The notes under the pieces were generated by a model. That model saw only the letters and a program-made list of their open reading frames with translations. It was not told the DNA's origin and searched no databases. From positions 317,470,456 to 317,530,455 of the forward strand of contig NC_081407.1 of NCBI RefSeq assembly GCF_030272615.1: DNA of 60,000 nt. Reading direction: 5' to 3'. How positions within the stretch are numbered: position 1 is the first letter of the stretch; the number at the start of each line of letters is the position of its first letter. A program made the translations under genes and the position numbers. The stretch is from Cryptomeria japonica (lineage: Eukaryota; Streptophyta; Pinopsida; Cupressales; Cupressaceae). Below are positions 20,416-32,401 of the stretch, piece after piece.

Positions 20416-23400
20416 TGTTGGTAAATAGATTTGCCCCTTTTTGAAATCTGAACAATTATCTTCCTTAAGCAAAAATATAACTTTGTTTCGCCCTTTATAA
20501 AAGGAGACAAACTACCAATAGTTGGATGAATTAACAAAATTCAACCTCTACATTAGAGGGCAGCTCCTCGTATTATACAAGTGATATGCTAATACTTTTT
20601 ACCAAAAAGCATTGAAAGGCTTCAGCATTCATTCATCAACACAAATAAACGCCTTCAAAACTGTAAACATAGAAAATTTTCTGAAAGAATATTCTAAGAG
20701 AGTTCATAGACTCTGATTTACAAACATGCTCACTGTATGAATTCAAAACACAACAGAGGCTCAGCAATACTAATGGTTGATCGATACTCTTGCATGCCTC
20801 ACATGGCAAGGGGGGTCAAGCAAATCAATACATGCGAGTTCTAACAACTAATGATAACTATGAACTAAAGAAAATACAAAGATTACTGATCACAAAATTA
20901 TATCATGCCCATAACAACTTTCTCAAGAAAGATTACGAATCTTTAAACACACAGATTCAAAGATTGCATAACATAGCATTTCATTGATAATCAGCTATTG
21001 TATTTTCAAATAATTCATATGCGAACCAAAATATTATCTGTTGCTCCTAAAAATCACAGTTTTTGGAACCCTTACAAAGACAAGCTTTTCAGCTTAAATA
21101 GCCTCCAGGCTCATAGTTTTTACACAATCAAATTATATTTACTCTTGATCAAAGTGAAAAAAACTGTTTAAAACAACAAGAAAGAAAATTAAATCAATAG
21201 CCACTAGGAGGTTTACAATTCATCTTCGAATCAACTATGTTTCCACTATGGCAAAGGAGGTTATAGATCTGTCCTGCTTTGCCGCAGAACCACACCATTC
21301 CAAGTGCACTGTCGAGAAGTTCAGGATGAGCTGAAAATAAGGAAGACCAATGTGTTAGATTCTATGCTTCCACACCTCTTTGTCCATGTTTACCTGTGCT
21401 ACTTTTGCCTTGTGAACCTCCAAATGGTAAGAACAGACTATGAGCATTGATTCAATTCTTGCCACCTTTGAGAAGTCATCTGTGGTCAAAGATTTCATCA
21501 TCTAAATGAATTGAATCCTCTCCTGAAAGACCTTGGTCATGTCCACAGCTTCCTCAATTGTCTTGGCGCCATCCTTTATGAGTTGGATGTCAATACATTT
21601 GAGATCCTTCTGCATCGTATCAATCAAGTCTGTCAATCCTCTGAGCAATTTCGTGGATTCTTCGTGACCCTGCTTGATGATCGAGTTGTGCCACACCACA
21701 TTCTTCCTTGACACATACAATACATTGTCATCCAAGTTCTCTACCGATTTTTCACTCAAGAATTTCATCACCCCATATTTCTCTATGTCATTCATTGTGC
21801 AAGGACTGCTGCCCATTGGATCCTTTCCTTCTCCCAAGTCATTGTTTCCAGTTCTAGCTCCTTGCTCACTATTTTTACGTCTTTATAAACTTTCACCAGA
21901 TTAACGATCTAATCTGATCCCTGTTGTATTATTAGGTCCAACCATTTATTGAACATTTCTATAACTACCTTGTTCCTTTGAACCTGGTCTAGCATTTTCC
22001 AGGATGGCCAGAGATTTGGGGTCGAATGATACCAGTATCTGTGACAAAGGTTGGGGATTTGGACTGTGGATGGCATTGATATACTCGGCCATTAGAGTAA
22101 CGGCTTGTTTCAATTCTCTTTTGTCTTTTCCATCCTTCCACGTTCTTGAAATTATCCTCTTTGTGGATGATTCCAAATGCCTAACATCCACAGCACGTGA
22201 AGCAACTCGCAGATCTATCTTCTCAATTGTAAAATCCTCCTCAGCAACTTTATCTGCATCCTTTCCTGGGATTGGTTTAGCTATTTTGGTCGTCCAGTGA
22301 CCTATTGCTTCATCTACATCAAGCATTCCCTGTGTTTTGAGTTTCTTTGGCTTTGATGCCTTTCCCAAACATCTGCTAACCATGTCCTCCATTGGGATTG
22401 TAACCGGCACCACACTTCGTTTCTTTCCAATGATAGCTTCCAACCATCTTGGCGCGTTTGCAGGTTCCTTAGGTGGTGGAGTTGTCTGTACGTCTGGTGA
22501 AGTGACAATAACCATGGTGTTCATGGGGTCCTGTTGGTTTTCTTCTTTCTTGCTCATGTTCATTTCCTGCATTTTAGGTCCATCCAGATTCTGTGAATCC
22601 ATTGTCTCCTCAACCACTTCACTTGGGTCTAGGTCTACAACAATCTGCTTTGATATGGGCTCCTTACTCTTCTTTTTACTCCTGGACCGAGTTACTCGAG
22701 AAACCGTGAGACCGGATGGTGACCTCTTTGATCTCCTAGGTTGAATTTTCTCAACAATAGGTCTTGGAACACCTGCAACATTAGCAATTTAGTTAGTGGA
22801 AGAAATGGGAGATTGAGTCACAATGTGTGAATCAATTCTTAGTTCATGCAAGGACATCTGAGGTCCCTCCTTAAACTTTTGGTTCCTCAACCATCTTTGT
22901 GTTCTCCTCACAACATTGAAGGTTCTAGCTTGGATACTGTCATCCTCCTTTTTGTTCCAATCAATTTCTGGAATCTATTTTTCTTGAACCTCTGTGTCAA
23001 ACTCAGGATCTAAAACATCCTCCCCTATATCTTCTAATACTCCGGATATATTAATTGGAAGCCTCAGGGTAGTTATTTGCTGCAAAGTGAACCTGGACCA
23101 CTATCTCTTCCTTACCTCATACTCGTCACTACAGTTCTCCTAGTAATCCTCTAACTGAGGTTCATGACAAAAATGACTATCTACATTTAGATGTTCCATT
23201 GCATAACCCCTACTGTCAAACTTTTGCCTTGCCACATATGGCTGCAGGTTCATCCTTTTGAATTCTAGTTCCAGGTTCAGGGCGTCTGATACTTATTTGC
23301 ATCTATAGTATCTGAGCTCCATAGGGAATACAACTCCAGACTCACCCTTTGTTCCTAATCTTTTATCAATGTAAGCTAGCTACCTGCTTACCTCTATAAG

Positions 23401-25440
23401 TACATAACTGTCAAAAGCATACCTAGGTAGCTTGAATGGTTGGCCCTCAAAACCGCCTACCCGCAGATAAGTAAACCTAGGAAATTGAATAAAGAAGCTA
23501 CCATATATGCTCATGAATTCCATTGCTTCAACAGACATCCTCTTGTTCACATTCCCTGAAGCTCAGAAATAAGTCTTCCCGTGAAGACTCCATTCCATCT
23601 ATCAATCTGCTCAATGTGTCTCTGTTGTTGTAATAGGGGATAAAAATTATACACCCTCATCCCATCTACCCAAGGTTCATTAGGCAAACCAGGCCAATCC
23701 CTTGTACAAGATAGTATGTAGAAAAGATAAGAAGACATATAAAAACCTGTCACTCCCGCAAAATTACTCAACCCTTCATGAAGTCTCTCTGCAATTACCT
23801 GAGACCAATCGAGATATCTGTCACTAGATAACACCACTTGGATGAAAAAGTACATCCAATCTTCCCAATAGAAATAATGTGAGTTTCCCTTCACCCTGTT
23901 CAGAAGTATCACAATATCCCGCACTTCTAAGATGAAGTGCTCTCTAGTCAGGGGTTTTGGTAGTCGTGACCCTCCTTTTTGAACTTTTAGGATCCAATTC
24001 CTAGCAACCACACTCCTATACTTATTCTTCTTTTCTGAGAAGTAGGCATACGAGTTCCCAATAGTCCATTCCTCATATTCGTCCTTGTGTGGAATTACCA
24101 TTGCCGCCATTACTGTTTCTCTATTGATATTGACCAATAGCTCACCATTACTAGTTCTAATGCATATGTTCTCTGTATCATATCAGTTCATGCAAGACAT
24201 CACTAAATCAAGACACGATGCGACAAGCGGGAACGCAGCAGCTTCCACAAGACCACTTTTCACTATTTTCTCCATCAATGAACTGGTTTGAGGGTTCTTG
24301 GCTCTTTCTAGGAAATCCCCTAAATCTTCATGAACTAAGGAGGTGTCTTCTAGCTCTAGTAAAATACTCACTAGACACGAGGTCCGACCAAGCTTTGGCA
24401 GTATTGGCCTCATACTGCCTATCTACACTTCTAACCAAGAAATTCTAAAACAAGGCAAAATCCTACTCCAATAATTTAGAGATTTTTCTTTCTATACTGA
24501 TAAATCTTCAGAACTTAAAAAAACACAGCTTAGGAAGAATCATCTAAACTTACCCATTACCACCATGAAATCTAGAAATTCCTCAGGAAATCAAAGCTGG
24601 TTTTACCTTCGGCGCCTCGAATTTGCTCAAGTATGGCATTTGCAACCTTCTCAACAATGCAAATAAGTTTATACATTTCCTTTAATCAGACGGGAAAATA
24701 TCTATAAAGCCACACACGCTTCATCATGATTTACCCAAGTGTGCGAAGTAACGGTGAAATGACCAAAATCTAACACCTTCTTAATTATCCATCACTTCCG
24801 CACAAATACTCTGATGCAATCATGATTACTTTCCATATTTATAATTTTAAACTACTGAAATGGGAATATTCCTTCTTGTCGCGCCGCTTTCATTTTCGTC
24901 CAAAAAAGCCTTAGAGTTAGTTTTGAAATGAACTCATGAACCTTGAACCATTTGACAAAAAGTTCAACGGTTCAAGTTCATTTAAGAAATATAACAGTGA
25001 GTGAGCGGCACACAACAACACCGGGAACGAGCGACAACAATGACTTAAATGTGAACCTTGAACCCTTTGAACTGCTTGAGATTTGGTTCAAGGTTCAAGA
25101 CCGCAAATCAACTTAAAATATATGGACCCACGCTTGTTATACAACGATACATTGTCGTGACTCTCAAAAGGCATTTTGAACCTTGAACCATTTAACAAGA
25201 AGTTCAACGGGTTCAAAACTTCAAGTTGAAAAACAAAAGTGCACTTGCTCACATGACGACAAAGACCACAAATAACTTTCAGCATAAACGCGCTTTGAAC
25301 CTTGAACCTATTGAACTTTTTAGAAAGAGTTCAATGGTTCAAGTACGAAGGAAAACAAACGACCCGACAAAAGAAAAAGGCACAAAACGCAACCCGCGAG
25401 TATGAAAATTCAAAAGGAAAAAATTGCGGGGGGACTAACA
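20416..25440 (-). repeat. Tat element 5' LTR (5025 bp)
   Basis: Minus strand: starts TGTTAGTCCCCCC at 25440 and ends ..TTTACCAACA at 20416, followed by the primer site. Same layout as the 3' LTR: hairpin-rich first kilobase, 3.2-kb ORF, then 0.8 kb non-coding. Confidence 0.93.
21193..24413 (-). pseudogene. LTR-borne ORF of the Tat element, 5' LTR copy (about 1,070 codons)
   Basis: Open pieces at 24413-24183, 24137-23547 (196 residues), 22617-21946 (223 residues) and 21837-21502 lie in one orientation and join into a single gene if a few frameshifts and stops are bridged. It ends at a stop near 21193. The order is an acidic/helical N-terminus, an aromatic-rich globular block (about 24110-23600, WTIGNSYAYF to YNFYPLL), and a degenerate middle. 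Basic RRSKRSP and RSRSKKKSK clusters (about 22735-22670), a Pro/Thr linker and a Lys/Glu-rich helical C-terminus follow. Both LTRs preserve the same gene, so it belonged to the element when it inserted. Function unknown; nuclear action is suggested only by the basic clusters. Confidence 0.68.
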
Positions 25441-25445
25441 GACGT
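25441..25445. repeat. Target-site duplication of the Tat element, right copy (gacgt)
   Basis: gacgt directly after the LTR end CTAACA, identical to 9408-9412. Confidence 0.95.
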
Positions 25446-26063
25446 GTAATAGCCAGGTGCTCCCACGCCCATATTTGAAGTAAAGTGACCCATGCTAACA
25501 AGCTGGTAGCTTTGAGGTACACAACCCTATGAAGATCATGGTATAAATGGGAAATCATGCAAGAATTCCAGGAGAACCGTGTGCCCTGTTTGATCATTTT
25601 CTTTAGTAGTTGACCCCAACCAACTGAAAATCCCTTTGACCTATGATCAGGACAAAGAAATCCTCCAAAAAATCCAACAACAACAGAAGGAAGGGGAGCA
25701 TACGACAAATTGAGCATCTCCTGCCATGAAATATCATACCCGTAAATATAATCATCATCAAATATCCTCCTCAAGGCATCAATCCCACCCTGCTCAGCTA
25801 AATCATAGAAGACGAGATCTCCCATAACCGGTATCTGCAAAATCATGTGCATGTCCTCTGGTGTCACTATCATCTCACTGGTAGGAAGGTGGAAGGTATT
25901 ATGCTCACTGTACCACCTCTCTGCCAAGGCGGTCAACAAACCCCGGTTAATCGTATACCAAGTCATATCGATTGATGAGGATAGTCTGCATCTATATATA
26001 ATGTCAAGATCTTCCTATGTGAGGCGTGGTATCAACTGCCAAGTCTTCGAGAAACTCTCCTGA
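25441..26063 (-). pseudogene. Plant mobile domain (PMD) gene, N-terminal part
   Basis: The minus-strand ORF from 25966 shows the PMD signature: LTALAERWYSEHNTFHLP, then E-M-I-V-T-P-E-D-M-H-M-I-L-Q-IPV-G. It continues through WAWEHLAITR at the Tat insertion. Upstream of the Met, the frame continues past a TAG (ACA TAG GAA GAT) with IPRLT and EDLDIIYRCRLSSSID, so the true start lies above 26010. The TAG fits an earlier CAG, since PMDs often have Q/E-D-L here. PMD (PF10536) is a plant domain of uncertain molecular function, found in silencing-related host proteins and in transposons. Confidence 0.8.
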
Positions 26064-26324
26064 GGCTAGAGAACACCTAGACCCTCCTATAAGCACATCA
26101 AATCACAATACTAGTATTCAATTATCAATATATCTGTCAATCAATCTATCAATCTACTCAGCTCTGGTGAGATTCAATCAATCTCGTTGAGATTTTATCA
26201 GCAACTCTTATTTATCATGAGGTCATTATTATCTATCCTATTGACCTATCAACATCAAGTCAACATCAAGGCAATCGAGACTGATCAAAATCAATCGAGG
26301 CCGAGGATTAAAAAATCACATTTT
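26064..26324. other. Short AT-rich spacer, no feature seen
   Basis: Contains simple TCTATCAATC and ATCAAT repeats but no coding or structural signal I can support. Confidence 0.5.
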
Positions 26325-26720
26325 AACCAAAACGCTAGACTGTCTAATCAAAAAGCCAAAAAAGTGGTAGGGAGTGCTAGAAAAACCCAAAACATTTATC
26401 TGCATGCTCAAAGCACTAAAGCATTAGCTTAAAATGCCAAAATGACCCAGAAAGCTAAAGAAGGGACTGAAAATGCCAAAACAACGACCTAAAACACTAA
26501 ATCAATCAGAAGCGCTAAAACCATGACCCAAAGCGCTAATAGTCAACCCTAAAACGCTACATCTACCATGAACACTAAAGCAAAATTCTAGAGTGTTAAA
26601 TCTTGGACCAGGGATGCTAAAACGATGAGGAAAGCTAAAAACCTCGCTTAAAATGGTAAAGAAGAGTTTGAAAATGCTAAAACGTGCAAAAATCCATAAA
26701 AAGCTAAAAAACATGAATAA
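26325..26720. repeat. Degenerate GCTAAA short-period repeat
   Basis: The core GCTAAAA (variants GCCAAAA, CACTAAA, GTTAAA) recurs about 18 times, at roughly 15-25-base spacing, separated by A-rich or short variable linkers. It looks like an old, diverged minisatellite. The ORF seen here (26187-26432) is a by-product. Confidence 0.6.
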
Positions 26721-28330
26721 AAAATTTGACAAAATTTTGAAAAAATCATACAAGAAGGGTTTTTTGAGCTACTTACTGTACTCAAGAGGTCGTTGATCTC
26801 ACCGCACATGCTCGAACTGATGACTTCACCTCAGGATCACCATGTTCGCTACAGAGCTCTAAAATTTCAAATTTTCAAAATGCAAATAAGTTAAATGGTA
26901 AATGATTTTATTTTTACCCCTACTAAAAAGTCAAATGGAAAAGTGAATTAAGTGGCAATGTTTTATTTTTCAAATTAATTAATTTTTCACAGCCACTTAA
27001 TTTTCTTCTTTTATTGGGAGATGAATCGAATGAGAAAATTTTAAAAATTGAAAATTTTCGCTGAAAATCAAAAATTTCAAAAAATCATAAAAAATTCAAA
27101 AATTGCTAAAAAAAATCCTAAAAATAAAAAAATTCTCTAATTCATCTCCCGAAAGGGCATACACACATTACCACACAATTATCGAAGTCTGGGGCAAAAT
27201 CATCATTTTCATTAGTACCTAGAGCGTCTGGGGCATCGATCGTTTTTTTCTTTGAACCAATGCATTGTCACACATCGATTCAAAGAGGAGCAAAATGTAT
27301 ACATTAAATTTTGGTCTGGACATAAATTAATTAAATACGAAGTTATTTAATTAATTAAAGTCTTTAATTCTTCTACTATATAAATGAATTGAATAATTTG
27401 TTTATATATTTCATTTTCCTAATTCATCCCACCTTAATTCATTTCTTCTATTTCCTAATTAATAAATTAATTTAATTAATTTGTTTATTTAATTATTCCC
27501 TCCCCATTAAATTTGAATTTTTAATTCAAATTGAACACATGTGTCCTAACTCCTAACCACCTCCTAACCTAACCTTCTTCTAACCAACCCCCTATCCTAA
27601 CCATAGGTTAACCAATTCTATCCTCTCTAACCATCTCATCCTAACTTCCTATGGGTTGTGCATCCTCTTTTGAGGACACATGGCACTTTTGCCACTTGTC
27701 CCTCTTATCCTTGCCACTTTCCTTTTTGTGGGTATTTGGTGGGAATCCTTTAACACTTGTCTCTCCAGCAATGACATGTGTCCTCTCCTTCAACCTCTTC
27801 TCCAACCTCTTCATTCTCAATCATCGATATCTCCAGATTGAATCCTTATCATTGATTTGTGCCACCTCAACCTTGTCCTTGAAAAATCTATAAATGGTCC
27901 TCATTTCAAACATGAGATCCCCCTTAGCATCTTTGGCATTCTTAGCATTTTTAGCATTATCAACAATCGTCTTTTGCGGCATAATTATCTTAGCATAGTA
28001 TCATTTAGCATCTAGCATAATTACTTTCATAGTATTTCACATCATAGTTTAGAATTGCATAGAATTGCATTGTTTATCTCGTAGATCATAGAAGTGCATT
28101 ATCATATTCTCATTTCTTGAGTTGTCATCTTGCAAATATCATGCATCTGAGAGCCATCATCTACACAAGTGATGTCCTCAGAATAGAGAGCAATGAAATG
28201 ATTTGAGGGAGTGCTGTGAATTGTTTTATTTTGTGTTTTTGTTTTTTCATGTAATGCTTCATTGGGTGTTTGTGTAATTTGATTAATAATAAATTTACAC
28301 TAATTTTACACAGCATCACACATTATTGGA
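26721..28330. other. AT-rich non-coding region, possible decayed LTR
   Basis: No ORF of note. It contains strings of TTAATTAA and AAATTTT, then CCTAACC-rich DNA (27541-27650). A TATA-like CTATAAATGG at 27888-27897 is followed after about 30 bases by CATGAGATCC and by a TTAGCAT repeat (27920-28020). The promoter-like layout resembles a Gypsy LTR, but I cannot find matching ends or a partner copy. Confidence 0.35.
27886..27899 (+). promoter_or_regulatory. Possible TATA box of an old LTR promoter
   Basis: CTATAAATGGTCC in a C/T-rich upstream context. Supported only by the motif and the LTR-like surroundings. Confidence 0.3.
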
Positions 28331-31300
28331 AGGAATTTTGTTGGTTTGAACAAACTCAACTTTTTCCTTAATCATCGTTGAGTTAAAATTATTGATCACG
28401 GCTTGGTTTCTCACACAAGGGGAGGCAAAACCCTAGTTTTCCTTGAGTTTTACTTTATGTAGTTAGAGCAAACTTTGATGGCAGCCACAAAGAGGGAAGG
28501 CATTTTTGAGACAACTGTAAAGAAGGAAATAGTTGAAAGAGTGAAGGAAGCCGCATTTTACAACATATTTATCATCTACACGTGGAGAGGATGAATTACT
28601 CCAGGTTTGAGACTTGAAACTTGTCTTTTGAAAGCTTCATGTTTCCTGAGTCAATGGTGGTCCGCTCAAAATGTGTAGCATGCTTTTTATTGTGACCGTC
28701 ACATGGGAATGTTGTAAAGCCTTGCAAGTAATTTTCTTGAAGTAGACATGTTTGAAAGATTGCATGGTAATTTAGATATTTAAGTAATAATCCTGAGTTT
28801 ATGTGATGGAGTAATGACATTTATCTGTAAACATCAAGATGTATTCACAATGGATAAGGATAGGTATATAATTGTCACTAAGTAAGGGAAAACCTTTATC
28901 AAAGAGAATGTGTATTAAAACCTTCATGGAGTTCAGCAAAAAACTTAAAAAGTGTTACATTATTATTTTGTGTAGGGCTTTAAAAAGGTAATTTCGTATA
29001 CCAATGCTTTGAAAAAAATTTGATAGTGAGTAATGATAGAGTAATCAAAAGAAGGACAGTTACAAGTTTGAATGACAATATGGCAACAAAACAACAATGG
29101 AACATGATTTTTATAGGAAAATTATTACTATTACAGCCAAATACATTGTAATGATAGGAGCGCAAGAGAAGCAAAAGGAGGCAGATTCAATGGCATGTGA
29201 TTGTGCTTAGGGTAGTTTGAAGGCCAAGGTAAATAGTGACAAGGCATTAAAATATAGTCCCAAAGAGAATGATAGTCCAACAGTTGTGAAAGAATAGTCA
29301 TAGTCATTTTTGTATGATAATCCTCATTAAAGTTCAGGAAGACATGCTCTACAGCAAACATAGCATGAGAAAAATAGTCAACAATGAATGGTCATACGAG
29401 ATGCACATAGATGATCCAAGCTATATCTAAAGAGAATGAAAGAAGACTAAGAAAATGGGTGAGCATGGTGGAAATTTCCTCGGTGGCAATTTGAAGTGGA
29501 GACTCAATGTTAAAGGAAAAAAGGATTGGCAAAAGTGATAGCCCTGTGGTCATAACAACCCTTCACTGAGTAAGTGTTTGACATTTCAAAAGTCACAGTC
29601 AAATTTCTATATAGTGCTTGCAGAGCTAAGAGACCTTGAGGTATCAACAACTCTTGAAGGCTAATGAAAGAAGGTTGTGACAGCAAAAAAAGAATAGCAT
29701 ATTCAACAAGCTCATAGTTAAAGCTTATAGCAATGAGAGTTGAGGTTAGGTAGAGCAGTCATGTCATATAATCATATTGTGAAAGACAACATAACCAAAA
29801 CAGCCTCATTAGGAGTTGAAGACCAGTCCAAAGAAACAGTGGATCCATATGAAACTCTAGAAGAGTTCAAAAGAAGAGATGACAATAGTCATGAATAATC
29901 TACTTAAGCATAATCCAAAGAGGTAAAGACCAATGTGTATATATCACTGCCAAAGTACAAAATCACTACTACAATGAGGTGGATGTTTAACAGTAAAGGC
30001 AAGTTGTGAATTTTCAATTAAAGAAAAGACTGTCAATGAAATATGCCACAATCAAGCATGATATTGAGGGGGTCACTATCTTAGTGATATTTCCAAAAGC
30101 GTGGTTTTGATCTTAAAACCTCCATATGCAATGGACTGTAGGACTGTAGGACTCTTGTTGACTGATAGAAGTAGTGATAGCCCTCTCAAAGGTGTAAGAT
30201 GTGAAGTATAAATAGAATCTTTTCAAAATAGAGGCAACTCATATATTGTGCTCATGCATAGAATGGAATTGAACATTAGAAAGGAAGGCATGATAAAGGA
30301 TAGTCCCGAGCAAGAAAAGTAGAGATCAAAGAGCTTCAAGAGGATAGTAAACATGAGGTAAAGAGATTTTTTTATGACAACTTTTGGTGACATTCATAAG
30401 AGTCTATCATGAAGAAAAGGGCAACAAACCTTTATGATAGTGGTAAAATAAGGAATCTCTCTATAAAAAATGAAATACAACAAATGAGGTGCAGTTTTGG
30501 GCCTCATAATTCTTACTTGAGTGTTCTTATGACTTGACCAATGGGTAAGGATAGGTGAGGGAAGAATTTGAAGCTATTTGAATATTGTATGAAGAATTTG
30601 TGGAGGACTTTATGACAAGAAATCAATTCAATTTGATCCTACATCAATTGGATGAGGTGAACAATAGGTAGAGGACATCTACAAGGAAGTTGGTGTGTTT
30701 TCCAAAAGATGGAGAGAATCTAAGGGTAGTTTGAAGACCTTTTCAAGCTCATTCCAAGCATCTAGGGTTAGAATTGAAGGCCTTACTCATAGGCAAGTCA
30801 AAGAAGAAGTCTTTTTTTCATCGATTTTTTAGTTTGAAGTAGTTTGAAGGGATTTTTGGAGCCAAAATCATTTGCATTCGACCTAGCACAAAGAAGACTT
30901 CTTCAACCATTCAAGACAAGCTCAAAGCCCATGATGCAAGCATTTAATGATGCTTTTCTATTTAAAAAGGCAGCTTCAAGACTTCTTTCTCTAGTTCTTG
31001 CTTCTTTTTGCTTACTATTGTAACTTCTACAGTTATTTTAAACAAAAAGGTACAATTCGTAACCCATAAATCAGTCATTTTTTATTGAAAATTTTAATGT
31101 AAGAGATATTTTCAAGAAGATTTCAAAATATTCACAAATTTGTATTGTTGTGCAAGACACCTTTAATTACAATAGAATTCAATTTTTGCCTTCAAATTTG
31201 GTTATTTTATTGTGTATTGAACGAATGAATGCATATTCTTCACTATGTTTTAGCATTAAACCTCTAAAGTATGTTTTAAACAAATACTTATAAGTAGAAT

Positions 31301-32401
31301 TATACACTTATATGCAGGTTGTAGACTGTAAAACTGTGTGAATATAAGGGTTGTACAGTTGTGAGAAATACTTTTTTCCTTCAAACAACAATATATAAAT
31401 ATTTTCTCTCTACAAAATATTGATGCATGTGATCTTAGGAACTAGAAGTTGTGCAATATAATGAGTTTTACTAAGATATTGTGCCTAAAAAACCAAAAGT
31501 ACAGGTTTTATACAGTTTAGATGCATCACCAAATTAGCTATAGTTTCAATTTCAATCTTTTCCTTCCCCTTTTCCTCTGAAAGTGAATAGTTTATAATAG
31601 GTTTTTAGGTGAAGCATCATAATGAACCAACCTTCTCTGGAGGTTGACCTCTTCTTACAAGATACCCATAGCTATAGAGGTTATCATATGTTCCAATGGA
31701 TTGTTGAACTCTAAGTTCAAAAGGGTGCAAATCTTATTGACAACACTAATCATTATAAAAAATTAAAGTGGTTCATCTAATCTCCTTGTCTTGATGTCCC
31801 TCTTCTTCTTCCTCCTACCTAGCTACTTTCCCTTCAACTTATCACCTTCTATAGTTATTCATATTCCTCCACCCACTCCTTTAATGTTAAGAGATATGCA
31901 ATATTCATTTAGGTTGTAGTGTAGATTAGGATTGGAGATTTTTTCAAACAACCTATCCAAGAAAAAATTTCCACACAGAATCCCCGATACATCAACCTAC
32001 AAACATGCATAGATAAATTTTAATAGAACAAATTCATATTTTTATAAATCTTATTTTAACCACACATTGTGAAAACCCAAATATTCATTTAAATTGAAAT
32101 TTATATTACGAGATTTTATTGGCAATACAAAATAAAAATTTATTTAAATTAACCTAAAACACTTGCAAGTAGACCTTTGACTCCCTTTCAATTTTCAGTT
32201 TGACATTGGTATCTCTCTTTGCAATCTCCTTCTATAATTGGGTCTATAAATTTCTCCAACTTTGCCTCCTATCAATTTCTTCTCATGCAAATATAGGTTT
32301 TGGATTTCTCATGAATGGGAATTCCTTTTGATATGCCAAACAACTCCAATGTAGGTGTTGGATTCCCTCCTCTATGCATGCCCTAAAAATATGGTAGAAG
32401 T
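28331..32401. other. Non-coding AT-rich region, nothing identified
   Basis: Short ORFs occur on both strands but none shows a domain, consistent codon use or a family match that I recognise. The 28400-30900 part is A/G-rich on the plus strand and may be a very old coding transposon remnant. 30900-32400 is plain AT-rich DNA. Confidence 0.45.

Larger units (their letters stand above)
9413..25440 (-). mobile_element. Full-length Tat/Ogre-like Ty3-Gypsy retrotransposon (16,028 bp)
   Basis: Two LTRs of about 5.0 kb (9413-14426 and 20416-25440) with ends TGTT..AACA enclose a 6-kb internal region with gag, protease, archaeal-type RNase H, RT, Gypsy RNase H and integrase on the minus strand. Perfect 5-bp target duplications (gacgt) flank it. 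The primer site is of tRNA-Arg type. The very long LTRs, the tRNA-Arg primer and the second RNase H are hallmarks of the Tat (Ogre/Retand) lineage. Unusual points are a long ORF inside each LTR, the second RNase H upstream rather than downstream of RT, and no obvious polypurine tract next to the 3' LTR. The LTRs differ by roughly 5-7% in the stretches I compared, so the insertion is old. The pol genes are disrupted, so this copy is inactive. Confidence 0.93.

Noticed and set aside
28331-30900. Possible LINE or other coding element
   Set aside because: Some plus-strand stretches look A/G-rich and coding-like, but I found no endonuclease or RT motif in any frame.
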